DNA of 64,000 bases from GCA-2746795 sp963747345 (lineage in GTDB: Bacteria; Chloroflexota; Anaerolineae; Promineifilales; Promineifilaceae). Shown in pieces: positions 35,434-43,420 of the stretch. The notes beneath the pieces are model-generated. The model was not told where the DNA came from. It made no database searches and saw nothing but the letters and a program-made list of their open reading frames with translations. The translations under genes were made by a program, and so were the position numbers. Where the stretch lies: contig CAVVFA010000009.1 in the NCBI GenBank assembly GCA_963747345.1, forward strand, positions 434,001-498,000, written 5' to 3'. Position 1 is the stretch's first letter. Every line of letters starts with the position of its first letter.

Positions 35434-35582
35434 GCCCTTACTCCAAAAAGAAAAGGGAGCCTAAAATGCTCCCTAGCGATAAATATCAGTATCAGATTAT
35501 ACGTGATATATGCTACTTTTGTGCTAACTTTCACGTAAGAATTCTCTTTTTCTCTGGGTATCTCTGGGTCTCCTTCGAAAAT

Positions 35583-35743
35583 GTAGCGCGATTTGGCAAA
35601 GGGTGTGTTTCAAATGAGTTATAGAATTATCCGCTACTCGTTGGGCGATTTCATAAATCGCCTGGACGATTTACAAAATCGTCCCACGCCTGACGATTCA
35701 TTCAACTGAAATGAAACACACCCTTTGGCAAATCGCGTTACGG
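35583..35743. repeat. MITE-like 161-base element with nested hairpins
   Basis: The outer arms are GTAGCGCGATTTGGCAAAGGG TGTGTTTCA (left) and its near-exact reverse complement ending GCGTTACGG (right). Inside are two more stems, GGCGATTTCATAAATCGCC and GGACGATTTACAAAATCGTCC. There is no coding frame. Arms of the same kind occur at 42661-42760 and 25840-25860. The rest of the 35434-35890 spacer holds a small GGGAGC...GCTCCC hairpin and a promoter. Confidence 0.85.
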
Positions 35744-35832
35744 ATTTTAATTCATCGTGGTGCGCGCTGCGGCCCATGAGAACTCCTCTGTGAATCTCTG
35801 TGTAACTGTTATTGTTCTCTGCAATACCCCAA

Positions 35833-35860
35833 TTCACAAATACCAATTTTACGTTATACT
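35833..35860 (+). promoter_or_regulatory. Promoter of the acyltransferase gene
   Basis: TTCACA (35833-35838) and TATACT (35855-35860) are 16 bases apart and 31 bases before the start codon, a good housekeeping-type match. Confidence 0.55.
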
Positions 35861-35890
35861 TTTCCACTGTTTTTGGTAAAGGATAAACTT

Positions 35891-36604
35891 ATGCTTTTTC
35901 GGTATCGATTAGTAAAAATAGCCATGATGGTCACTCGCATCATTTTATTGACGAGAATTAGAGTGAAGGGACTGGGAAATATCCCAGACAAACCTTACAT
36001 AGTCGTCCTCAATCACACCAGCACGGTAGACACACCAGTGCTGTTAATGACGTTTCCCATTCAAAAATGGCGTTTCTTTGCGGTAGAAAAGTGGAAATAC
36101 CATCCCATCTTTGGTCCGATTATGGCTTGGCTCGGTGCAATTTATATTGTCCGTGGCGAAGCAGATCGTCCAGCGATTCGGTTGGCACTGGACGCCATTG
36201 CAGAAGGCACAGTATTTGGACTGGCTCCCGAAGGCACCCGCAGCAAAGCTGGCAAAATGATGGAAGCAAAAGATGGGGCAGCTTACTTAGCCAGTCGAGC
36301 AAATGTGCCAATTTTACCCGTTGGCTTGGCACACTGTGACGATATTTTCCCCAATTTCAAACAGCTGAAATGGACGAATGTGCAGGTAAACATCGGGCAA
36401 TCGTTTATGCTGCCAGATAGTGAACAACGGGTACGCGCACGAAATTTACCCGCCTACACGCATTACATCATGATCCACATCGCCGCGCAGTTGCCAGAGC
36501 GGTATCATGGCGTGTATGCAGGCAGCCCAGCATTGGCAGCCTTAGAACGAGGGGAAGATCCGTGGCCTGTCTGTTTGGAATTAGAAGCCGTTGCGAACAG
36601 CTAA
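35891..36604 (+). CDS. 1-acyl-glycerol-3-phosphate acyltransferase-like (PlsC family)
   Basis: A 237-residue membrane-associated acyltransferase. The H-x4-D motif is in VVLNHTSTVDTPVLL, the acceptor motif in GLAPEGTRSKAGKM, and WRFFAVEKWKYHPIFGPIM and IYIVRGEADRPAI are the other two blocks. It probably makes phosphatidic acid from lysophosphatidate. The ATG at 35891 is preferred to TTG 35873 because AAGGA stands 7 bases before it. It is monocistronic; a GAAGTCC..GGACTTC repeat follows. Confidence 0.88.
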   Translation: MLFRYRLVKIAMMVTRIILLTRIRVKGLGNIPDKPYIVVLNHTSTVDTPVLLMTFPIQKWRFFAVEKWKYHPIFGPIMAWLGAIYIVRGEADRPAIRLALDAIAEGTVFGLAPEGTRSKAGKMMEAKDGAAYLASRANVPILPVGLAHCDDIFPNFKQLKWTNVQVNIGQSFMLPDSEQRVRARNLPAYTHYIMIHIAAQLPERYHGVYAGSPALAALERGEDPWPVCLELEAVANS

Positions 36605-36608
36605 TTCA

Positions 36609-36663
36609 AACGAAGCCCACCTTCGCCGACTCATTACCAGTCCACGAAGGTGGACTTCGTAAA
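36609..36663. repeat. CGAAGCCCACCTTCG inverted repeat
   Basis: ACGAAGCCCACCTTCG and CGAAGGTGGACTTCGT are mirrored around about 20 bases. It is the likely transcript end for both converging genes. Confidence 0.65.
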
Positions 36664-36715
36664 TGTAGCCGTGAATTTATTCGCCGGGTCTAAAAACCAA
36701 CAAACGCATCAATTT

Positions 36716-37792
36716 TCAGTCAGTAGGGGCAAAATCGAGCCGTTTACTCAGCCAGGTCAAAAAGAGGAAAACCGCTAAATACAAGCCAATCCACAAAAAA
36801 ACCTTTACAGAACGGGAAGGCACCAGCACCGCCACCAAGCCAAAAGCAATCGTCACCGCATAATAGCTCAGCACAATTTTCCGCGTGGAAATCCCCCTGT
36901 CTGCAAGGCGAAAATGGAGATGATTCCGATCCGCGCTCATCGGGCTTTTGCCATGCCGGATGCGGTTAATAGACAACCAGGCCACATCCATGATCGGGAT
37001 TGCCAGCACCAGCAAGGCGGTTGATAGTTTAGCAGGTGACAAAATCGAGAGCGTTGCCATCTGGTAACCAAGTAAATAAGCACCCACTGACCCTAAAAAT
37101 ATTTTGGCAGGGGAAAAATTGGTGGGCAGAAATCCGAGCAACGCCCCTGCCAGCGCCAATGGCAGCAACGGCACGATGGTCTGGCCGAGACTGTAACTGT
37201 GCCAGGCAAACAGCAGCGCGGCGATGGTGCATACACCAGCCGCCAACCCGTCCAATCCATCCAGCCAGTTGATGGCATTGATCATGCCCACAACCCAAAA
37301 CAGCGTGAACAGCAGCGCCAGCGGTCGCCAAATCCAGATGAGTGAGCCGTCCACGGTAAATACCCAAGAGAAAGGTGGCGTTGTCCAAACGGCCGTTCCC
37401 GGAAATGGATTGGTAAACACCTCAATAAACACAAGATTCCACATCGCCAACGCCGCCGCTAAAAATTGGATGGCAAACTGTCCTCGTGGAGAAAGCTCCC
37501 GCCAATCATCAAGCAAACCGCCAATGACAATGACAATGCTGCCCATAATCACGCCCCGAATCCGCGTCGCATCTGCCGGATCAGAGGGGGGCATCACCCA
37601 CAACATCACGAGAATACCAATCAGCCACGCAGCAAAAATAGCCAGCCCGCCCAGCATCGGAATCCGCCCCACATGTTTTCGCCGCCCGCCCGGTTCTGCC
37701 ACAATGTCAAACCGAAAAGAGAGCCATCGAGCCAAAGGCGTGAACAGCAACGCTAAAATGAAGGTAAGAGCAAGGATGATGAAGTAGGCCAT
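36716..37792 (-). CDS. WecA/TagO/MraY-type polyprenyl-phosphate sugar-1-phosphate transferase
   Basis: A 358-residue membrane enzyme with about ten helices of the GT4 transferase family, which starts glycan synthesis on undecaprenyl phosphate. Marks: GGRRKHVGRIPMLGGLAIF, IVIGGLLDDWRELSP, INAINWLDGLDGLAAG and the His-rich SADRNHLHFRLADRG. In the conserved block usually read as F-M-G-D-x-G-S the protein has KIFLGSVGAYLLG, so the aspartate is replaced by serine. TMs and length are normal. The likely sugar is N-acetylglucosamine, by similarity only. Confidence 0.87.
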   Translation of the reverse strand: MAYFIILALTFILALLFTPLARWLSFRFDIVAEPGGRRKHVGRIPMLGGLAIFAAWLIGILVMLWVMPPSDPADATRIRGVIMGSIVIVIGGLLDDWRELSPRGQFAIQFLAAALAMWNLVFIEVFTNPFPGTAVWTTPPFSWVFTVDGSLIWIWRPLALLFTLFWVVGMINAINWLDGLDGLAAGVCTIAALLFAWHSYSLGQTIVPLLPLALAGALLGFLPTNFSPAKIFLGSVGAYLLGYQMATLSILSPAKLSTALLVLAIPIMDVAWLSINRIRHGKSPMSADRNHLHFRLADRGISTRKIVLSYYAVTIAFGLVAVLVPSRSVKVFLWIGLYLAVFLFLTWLSKRLDFAPTD

Positions 37793-37802
37793 AGAGGAAT
37801 GT

Positions 37803-37883
37803 TACCCCCTCCCTAGCCCTCCCCATTTGGGGGGCGGGCATCAGCTCCCTCTCCCTTGCAGGGAGAGGGCTGGGGAGAGGGTG
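37803..37883. repeat. CCCTCCC/GGGAGAGGG palindromic spacer repeat, copy 3
   Basis: CCCTCCCTAGCCCTCCCC ... GGGGGGCGGGC, then CTCCCTCTCCCTTGCAGGGAGAGGG, gives two adjoining hairpins between the converging-direction neighbours wecA-like and upp. Confidence 0.82.
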
Positions 37884-37888
37884 AAATT

Positions 37889-38509
37889 TTAAGCAGTTCC
37901 AAATTGACGGTCGCCAGCATCCCCAAGACCGGGCAGAATGTAACCTACGTCATTGAGTTTTTCATCGATTTGGGCGATGTGGATAGGCACATCTGGATGA
38001 TTTTTATGCAATTCGGCAATGCCTTCTGGTGCAGCCAGAATACCAACAAATTTAATGCGTTTGGCGCCCCAATTTTTGAGGATGTCGATGGTGGCTGACG
38101 CAGAGCCACCGGTAGCCAACATCGGGTCTAGCACCAGACACACTTCAACAGTGGGCGATGTGGGCAGTTTGTTGTAATAGGATACGGGCTGAAGCGTTTT
38201 CTCGTCACGATAAAGGCCAATATGCCACACTTCTGCGCTGGGCATCATTTCCCAGAAGCCGTTCACCATGCCCAAGCCAGCGCGTAAAACGGGAACCAGG
38301 CCAATTTTATCTTGAAGTTCGTAGCCAACGGCCGTTGCCAATGGTGTCTCTACTGTCGTTTTACTCACTGCTAAATCGGCAGTCGCTTCATAACTCAATA
38401 GTAAAGTAACTTCACGGATGAGTTCCCGGAATTTCTTCGGTTCTGTGTTTGTATCCCGCAATAATGTTATTTTGTGTTTAACCAATGGGTGTTGTGATTC
38501 GTAAACCAT
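37889..38509 (-). CDS. upp: Uracil phosphoribosyltransferase
   Basis: A 206-residue UPRT of pyrimidine salvage, making UMP from uracil and PRPP. It begins MVYESQHPLVKHKITLLRD; further marks are PVLRAGLGMVNGFWEMMP, the PRPP loop VCLVLDPMLATGGSASATID, and the uracil-binding DVGYILPGLGDAGDRQFGT. The ATG at 38509 has AGGAGG 9 bases upstream; the longer frame to 38602 is not supported. Length is normal. Confidence 0.97.
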   Translation of the reverse strand: MVYESQHPLVKHKITLLRDTNTEPKKFRELIREVTLLLSYEATADLAVSKTTVETPLATAVGYELQDKIGLVPVLRAGLGMVNGFWEMMPSAEVWHIGLYRDEKTLQPVSYYNKLPTSPTVEVCLVLDPMLATGGSASATIDILKNWGAKRIKFVGILAAPEGIAELHKNHPDVPIHIAQIDEKLNDVGYILPGLGDAGDRQFGTA

Positions 38510-38624
38510 GCTGCAACTTTCCTCCTGAAATTTTTGAATAGGCTGTGTTGCCTGGAAGTATACCTGATCAGCCATGTGAATACGCAAACGGCCGTTTACC
38601 AAATCGCTCAGTTAAAAACGACAA

Positions 38625-38653
38625 ACGACAAACAGCCGTTCTTATCGTATAAT
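38625..38653 (+). promoter_or_regulatory. Promoter of ruvB
   Basis: A perfect TATAAT (38648-38653) with ACGACA 17 bases upstream; the predicted start is about 28 bases before the ruvB ATG. Confidence 0.55.
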
Positions 38654-38687
38654 CCCACGCAAACGGATCACAGGCAACCAGCGAAAT

Positions 38688-39758
38688 ATGATCGAAAAAC
38701 CAACAGCCAACAGAACCATTGCCCCCCAACAGCAAAGCGAAGACAAACGTCTCGCTGCTGTCATTCGCCCCCAGCTATTAAACGAATTCATCGGGCAAGA
38801 AAAGCTCAAAACCAATCTCGCCATTCTCATCGAAGCCGCTCAAGCCCGAGAAGAACCACTAGACCATGTTTTGTTCCATGGGCCACCTGGACTGGGCAAA
38901 ACCACCCTGGCGCATGTCATGGCGAATGAGATGAATGTCAACATCCGCATCACAGCAGGGCCAGCCATCGAACGAGCAGGCGACTTGGCCGCCATTCTCA
39001 CCAATCTGCGCTCTGGTGATATTTTGTTTATAGACGAAATTCATCGGCTAGGCCGTGCCGTGGAAGAAATTCTTTACCCGGCAATGGAAGATTTTGTGCT
39101 GGACATTATTGTGGGCAAAGGCCCCGGCGCTAAAAATGTACGCCTCAAATTGCCAAAGTTCACAGTCATTGGGGCAACAACTCGTCTAGCCCTGATAACG
39201 GCTCCCCTTCGTGCCCGTTTTGGCGCAGTTTATCGCATGGATTTCTATGAGTTGCCCGCCGTTGAAGAAATCGTTACACGCGGCGCGAGCATTCTCGGGG
39301 TTGAAATGGAGTCTATCGGCGCGACTGAGATTGCGCTGCGCTCGCGGGGTACGCCCCGTGTGGCGTTACGCTTGCTGCGGCGCGTGCGGGACTATACGCA
39401 AGTGCGGGCAGACGGAAAAATCACAAAGGAAACGGCCGTTGCGGCCCTCAATCTCCTGGAAATAGACCGTCTCGGTCTCGATGACCTGGATCGGCGAGTG
39501 CTCTTCGCCATCATCGACAAGTTCAACGGCGGCCCGGTTGGCCTGGATACCATCGCCGCCTCAATCAGCGAAGAATCAGACACCATCATGGACGTGGTCG
39601 AGCCGTATCTTTTGCAACTCGGCTTCCTGGAACGCACGGCACGGGGACGAATGGCTACCCCCCATGCGTATCAACACCTGAATATTGCGCTGCCTCAATC
39701 ACGGTTGCCACAAAAGCCCAATCAACCCGGCCTGTTTGATGCAGACACCCCCGACTAA
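38688..39758 (+). CDS. ruvB: Holliday junction branch-migration ATPase RuvB
   Basis: A 356-residue AAA+ motor that drives Holliday-junction branch migration with RuvA. Marks: RPQLLNEFIGQEKLKTNL, Walker A FHGPPGLGKTTLAHVMANEM, Walker B LFIDEIHRLGRAVEE, sensor 1 VIGATTRLALITAPLRARFG and the C-terminal winged helix IDKFNGGPVGLDTIA ... LQLGFLERTARGR. The first 22 residues are a polar tail. It is followed after 3 bases by the DUF2905 gene, and queA lies further on, a common ruvB-queA order. ruvA and ruvC are not in the window. Confidence 0.97.
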   Translation: MIEKPTANRTIAPQQQSEDKRLAAVIRPQLLNEFIGQEKLKTNLAILIEAAQAREEPLDHVLFHGPPGLGKTTLAHVMANEMNVNIRITAGPAIERAGDLAAILTNLRSGDILFIDEIHRLGRAVEEILYPAMEDFVLDIIVGKGPGAKNVRLKLPKFTVIGATTRLALITAPLRARFGAVYRMDFYELPAVEEIVTRGASILGVEMESIGATEIALRSRGTPRVALRLLRRVRDYTQVRADGKITKETAVAALNLLEIDRLGLDDLDRRVLFAIIDKFNGGPVGLDTIAASISEESDTIMDVVEPYLLQLGFLERTARGRMATPHAYQHLNIALPQSRLPQKPNQPGLFDADTPD

Positions 39759-39761
39759 ACT

Positions 39762-39989
39762 ATGATTGCTTTTGCACGCATCCTCATTATTATGGGTTTC
39801 AGTTTCATCCTCATCGGCGGTCTCATTTTGATTGCTTCTCGTTTCTTCCCCTGGTTGGGCAATTTGCCTGGCGATTTGAGTTTTGAAGGTGAAAACTTCA
39901 AAGTCTACATCCCGTTTGCCACCATGATTCTTGTCAGCATTTTAGGCACAATCCTGCTCAACATCTTCATTCGCATTTTTCGCCGATAA
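39762..39989 (+). CDS. DUF2905 small membrane protein
   Basis: A 75-residue protein with two hydrophobic helices (ARILIIMGFSFILIGGLILI and FATMILVSILGTILLNIF) joined by FPWLGNLPGDLSFEGENFKV, the exact DUF2905 layout. Function unknown; it regularly sits next to ruvB/queA. Starts 3 bases after the ruvB stop, so it is in the same operon. Confidence 0.92.
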   Translation: MIAFARILIIMGFSFILIGGLILIASRFFPWLGNLPGDLSFEGENFKVYIPFATMILVSILGTILLNIFIRIFRR

Positions 39990-40018
39990 ACAGCTCAATT
40001 TTCCCCCCTTTTTATATC

Positions 40019-40059
40019 GTTAACGATTGCCTCCCCTGTTTAACGATTGTTTAACGCGG
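40019..40059 (+). promoter_or_regulatory. GTTTAACG direct repeats, Pho-box-like
   Basis: GTTTAACGATT (40038-40048) and GTTTAACGCGG (40049-40059) are tandem 11-base units, with a third GTTAACGATT at 40019-40028. They lie about 60-100 bases before the next gene. The pitch and GTTAAC core fit a PhoB/OmpR-type site; the regulator itself is not identified. Confidence 0.42.
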
Positions 40060-40117
40060 GCTTGTTATTCTGTCTTTCATACCTTAACCACCTTGTTTTT
40101 TGTAAAGAGGATGAGAC

Positions 40118-40534
40118 ATGTACATGACAAGCCACAACAATCAATTGATTACCACCTTGGTCACCCGAATGATTCTGCAAATTGCCCCGCGTGAAATGCA
40201 ACTATTTCAAAGTCAAAAAGAGGAATATCTGCGCGATCCAGAAGAAATCATCAACAAGCGCGGTTTTGCAACCAAAACAAACAGCCCTGAAAAAATCCTG
40301 TTTCTGGCGCCTATCATCCGTGCCATCTTGTGTGATGTTATTTCTCTGTTAGAAAAAGAGAGCAGTAACGATTCGGCAAACAGCCGAACGCTGTCCATAA
40401 CGTCAGCACGCGCACAAACCATTTATAATTTCGCTTATGAAAAAGCCATTCATTTTCAGCTTTCTCCGCTGAAGGCGCAGGTGGTGGCAGATGCTGTGTT
40501 AGATAACTTGAGCTTTTCTTCCTCGACAACCTAA
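40118..40534 (+). CDS. Protein of unknown function
   Basis: A 138-residue soluble, mostly helical protein (TLVTRMILQIAPREMQLFQS, APIIRAILCDVISLLEKESS, YNFAYEKAIHFQLSPLKAQV). I recognise no family. GAGGATGAG precedes the ATG at 40118; the second Met (40124) is possible. The 11-base repeats just upstream suggest that it is regulated, perhaps by phosphate or another two-component signal. It is separated from queA by a spacer of 132 bases. Confidence 0.6.
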   Translation: MYMTSHNNQLITTLVTRMILQIAPREMQLFQSQKEEYLRDPEEIINKRGFATKTNSPEKILFLAPIIRAILCDVISLLEKESSNDSANSRTLSITSARAQTIYNFAYEKAIHFQLSPLKAQVVADAVLDNLSFSSSTT

Positions 40535-40632
40535 GGATGCGTTCACAAACAAAATTTGAATACAAACGCATCCGCAAGGCTTGACCATTCACAAAAGTCA
40601 AAAGAGATTCACGGTCAAGCCCTAAATCTCTT

Positions 40633-40660
40633 TTGCGCCAGAGTAGGCAGCAGTTAAAAT
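40633..40660 (+). promoter_or_regulatory. Promoter of queA, giving a nearly leaderless transcript
   Basis: TTGCGC (40633-40638) and TAAAAT (40655-40660) are 16 bases apart. The expected transcript start (about 40667) falls on the queA ATG itself, and no Shine-Dalgarno lies between. Confidence 0.5.
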
Positions 40661-40666
40661 ACAGTC

Positions 40667-41770
40667 ATGCGAACTGAAGATTTTAACTATACACTGCCCC
40701 AAGAATTGATTGCTCAACGGCCGTTATCCCTCAGAGATGCCAGCCGTTTATTATTGCTAAACCGTGAAAACGGCCGTTTAAGCCACCAACAATTCACCGA
40801 CATTCTCGACTATTTTCAGCCAGGCGACATCCTCGTCGCCAATAACAGCCGCGTCATCCCGGCGCGTCTGTTTGGGCAAAAGCCAACCGGCGGCAAAGTA
40901 GAAATTCTACTGCTCGAACAGCTCGACGAACGGCGCTGGAAAGCGCTGATCGGTGGCAAAAAGATGATTTTGGGCACAAAAATCCACCTGTATGATGGGG
41001 AAGGCAATCCCACAACCCTTAAAGCAACGGTCACCGACGTATTGGATGGCCCCCAGCGCGAAATCCAGTTTAACCGTGATATTAACGATGAACTGGAATC
41101 CATCGGTCATACGCCACTGCCTCCTTACATTCACGAAACAATCGACGATGCCGAGCGCTATCAAACTGTCTTCTCCCGTCCACCCGGTTCCGCCGCCGCC
41201 CCCACTGCCGGACTGCATTTCACGGGCGACCTGCTCCTGGCGCTGCGTGATAAAGGCGTCATCTTTGAGACGGTCACGCTGCATGTGGGGCTAGACACAT
41301 TCAAACCCGTCGAAGCGGACGAAATCACCGACCACCACATCCACAGCGAATGGGCCAGCCTCTCCCCCGATACTGCCAGACGCATCAATGAGGCCAAATT
41401 GGCTGGGGGTCGGATTATTGCGGTAGGCACAACGGCCGTTCGCACGTTAGAAACCGCCGCCCTCAAATCCGCTGGCATCAGCGGCAGCTTGCAAACCATC
41501 AGCGCCCGCGATGCCTCTGGCGAAACCAGCAATATGTGTCCCTGGAAGCCAGTCGCCGCCTTTGAGGGGCCAACCGACCTCTTCATCTACCCCGGCTACA
41601 AATTCCGCGCCGTCAATGCCATGATCACCAACTTTCATCTACCCCAATCCAGTTTGTTGATGCTGGTGTCGGCGTTTACGGGACGGGAAGCGATGATGGC
41701 GGCATATGAAACGGCCGTTCAGGAACAATACCGCTTCTTCTCGTTTGGAGATGCGATGTTAATCTTGTAA
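40667..41770 (+). CDS. queA: S-adenosylmethionine:tRNA ribosyltransferase-isomerase QueA
   Basis: A 367-residue enzyme of queuosine synthesis that transfers the ribosyl part of SAM to 7-aminomethyl-7-deazaguanine in tRNA. Marks: MRTEDFNYTLPQELIAQRP, SRLLLLNRENGRLSHQQF, ILVANNSRVIPARLFG, GSAAAPTAGLHFT, TLHVGLDTFKPVEADEI, HSEWASLSPDTARRIN, FIYPGYKFRAVNAMITNFHL and PQSSLLMLVSAFTGR. Length is normal. The start has no ribosome site but a promoter right before it, so translation may begin from a leaderless mRNA. A strong terminator follows. Confidence 0.97.
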   Translation: MRTEDFNYTLPQELIAQRPLSLRDASRLLLLNRENGRLSHQQFTDILDYFQPGDILVANNSRVIPARLFGQKPTGGKVEILLLEQLDERRWKALIGGKKMILGTKIHLYDGEGNPTTLKATVTDVLDGPQREIQFNRDINDELESIGHTPLPPYIHETIDDAERYQTVFSRPPGSAAAPTAGLHFTGDLLLALRDKGVIFETVTLHVGLDTFKPVEADEITDHHIHSEWASLSPDTARRINEAKLAGGRIIAVGTTAVRTLETAALKSAGISGSLQTISARDASGETSNMCPWKPVAAFEGPTDLFIYPGYKFRAVNAMITNFHLPQSSLLMLVSAFTGREAMMAAYETAVQEQYRFFSFGDAMLIL

Positions 41771-41792
41771 GAAAACAATATTTCCACCTTAT

Positions 41793-41832
41793 AAAAAAAA
41801 GACCACAGAAATTTTTCTGTGGTCTTTTTTTT
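41793..41832. terminator. Bidirectional terminator between queA and fabI
   Basis: AAAAAGACCACAGAAA / TTTCTGTGGTCTTTTT with a tiny loop and a T run on both sides. Confidence 0.93.
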
Positions 41833-41855
41833 ACCGTTTATCTACCAAGAAACCA

Positions 41856-42647
41856 TCAACTCCACTTTTCCGGCGGCTCCGACATACCTAAAATATTGTA
41901 GCCAGCGTCCACATGAACAATCTCACCCGTGACCCCACTGCTCAAGTCGCTGCACAACCAGAGCGCAGTTTTGCCAACTTCATCCTGGTCAACATTGCGG
42001 CGCAGCGGAGTGCGCTCCTCCGTATAGGTGAGCATTTTGCGAAAACCAGCGATACCAGCGGCGGCCAGTGTCTTAATCGGGCCAGCGGAAATGGCGTTGA
42101 CCCGAATGCCATCCGGGCCTAAATCGGCGGCGAGATAGCGGGTGCTGGCTTCCAGAGCCGCTTTGGCGACGCCCATTACGTTATAATGCGGCACCACTTT
42201 TTCTGCGCCGTAATAGGTCAGCGTCAAAATACTGCCGCCGTTGGGCATTAATTTGGCGGCTTCACGGCTTAAGGCAACGAAGCTGTACGCGCTGATGTCC
42301 AAGGCGATTTTGAAGCCTTCACGAGACGTATCCACATAACGGCCGTCTAACTCTTCTCTGGGTGCAAAACCAATGGCATGAATGAGAATGTCAATTTCGC
42401 CAAAATGTTCGGCTGCTTTGGCAAATGTCGCTTCGATTTGTTCATCGGAACTGACATCACACATTTCCACAAATGTCACGCCCAGTTCTTCAGCCAAGGG
42501 ATAGATTCGTTTTTCTAACTGGGGGATAGCGTAGCTAAAGCCAATTTCAGCGCCATGCGCGTGAAATGCTTGCGCAATGCCCCAGGCGATGGAATTTTTG
42601 TTGGCAATGCCAAATATCAGTGCTTTTTTACCTTCAAGTAATTTCAT
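41856..42647 (-). CDS. fabI: Enoyl-[acyl-carrier-protein] reductase (NADH)
   Basis: A 263-residue FabI, the last reductive step of fatty-acid elongation. Marks: LIFGIANKNSIAWGIAQAFH (nucleotide site), CDVSSDEQI, HAIGFAPREELDGRY, TLTYYGAEKVVPHYNVMGVAK with the catalytic Tyr-x6-Lys, VNAISAGPIKTLAAAGI and the C-terminal DAGYNILGMSEPPEKW. GGAGATTGC precedes the ATG. It is a single gene closed by the shared terminator. Confidence 0.96.
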   Translation of the reverse strand: MKLLEGKKALIFGIANKNSIAWGIAQAFHAHGAEIGFSYAIPQLEKRIYPLAEELGVTFVEMCDVSSDEQIEATFAKAAEHFGEIDILIHAIGFAPREELDGRYVDTSREGFKIALDISAYSFVALSREAAKLMPNGGSILTLTYYGAEKVVPHYNVMGVAKAALEASTRYLAADLGPDGIRVNAISAGPIKTLAAAGIAGFRKMLTYTEERTPLRRNVDQDEVGKTALWLCSDLSSGVTGEIVHVDAGYNILGMSEPPEKWS

Positions 42648-42660
42648 GCAATCTCCTCTG

Positions 42661-42760
42661 AAAGTGTGTCGCGACTTGGCAAATCGCGTTACGGGTTTTC
42701 ATTGATAATGGTTGACGACAGTCGGTAGCGCGATTTGCCAAATCGGGTTACGGCTCCAGA
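42661..42760. repeat. GCGATTTGCCAAATCGCGTTACGG spacer element
   Basis: Two hairpin units, GTCGCGACTTGGCAAATCGCG TTACGG and GTAGCGCGATTTGCCAAATCG GGTTACGG, are separated by TCATTGATAATGGTTGACGACAGTCG. The same arms build the element at 35583 and, in reverse, the one at 25801. Confidence 0.82.
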
Positions 42761-42788
42761 GGTGGCTACCAGTTTCACCAGACTCCAG

Positions 42789-43420
42789 TTATTTTGAAAC
42801 GTATGGGTTTTCTGCCAGCCAATAGCGCCAGGGTATGGAGAGCCAGGGTTCAGGCGTTTGGCCTAGACCGATGCGCGGCCCCGTGCAAATTTGAGCTGGG
42901 TCAATGGCTGGCGCATCTTCAAACCATATAACCCCACTTTCTTCACAAAGGTTTGCCCCGTTTAAAGATTTGTCGATGGCGAGTGCTTGGGCGAGTTTGG
43001 CGGGGCCATTGGTTAACTCGTGGCAGGGAACGGCCGTTTCTATTCCCAGTCATCACATCCACCCCAGCCACCGGCTCCAGAGCGCGAATCAAAACCGCGT
43101 TGGCTTCACCCGCCAGCCCCGTGACCACATTAAACATCCAGTGTACGCCATAGGTGAAATAGACATAGGCAATCGCCTGGTGAGCCAAACATAACGGCCG
43201 TTCGCGGGGTTGGTCTGCCCTTATTGGCCCGGTCGCCATGACAGGCCAGGTCTGGCTCATCAGCATCACAGTATGCTTCTGTTTCCACGACAATACCGCT
43301 GAGGAAACGGCCGTTTACCTGCCGCACCAATCGCTTACCTAACAAATCTTGAGCCACCACACATGCACGTCGGGCAAAAAAAGTACGATCCAAACGGCCG
43401 TTTATCATAACGTGTGCCAT
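42789..43420 (-). CDS. mpg: 3-methyladenine DNA glycosylase (AAG/MPG type), two frameshifts
   Basis: About 210 residues once three frames are joined. Frame 1: ARRACVVAQDLLGKRLVRQV, SGIVVETEAYCDADEPDLAC, PRTAVMFGSPG. Frame 2 from about 43176: IAYVYFTYGVHWMFNVVTGL, ANAVLIRALEPVAG. Frame 3 from about 43044: IETAVPCHELTNGPAKLAQA, ending WRYWLAENPYVSK at 42789. All Mpg blocks (ETEAY, YV.FTYGVHW, NGPAKLAQ) are intact, so the protein excises alkylated purines if it is made. The second break directly adjoins an AACGGCCGTT copy and the first lies about 15 bases from another. Its start overlaps the kinase gene stop by 16 bases. Confidence 0.8.
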
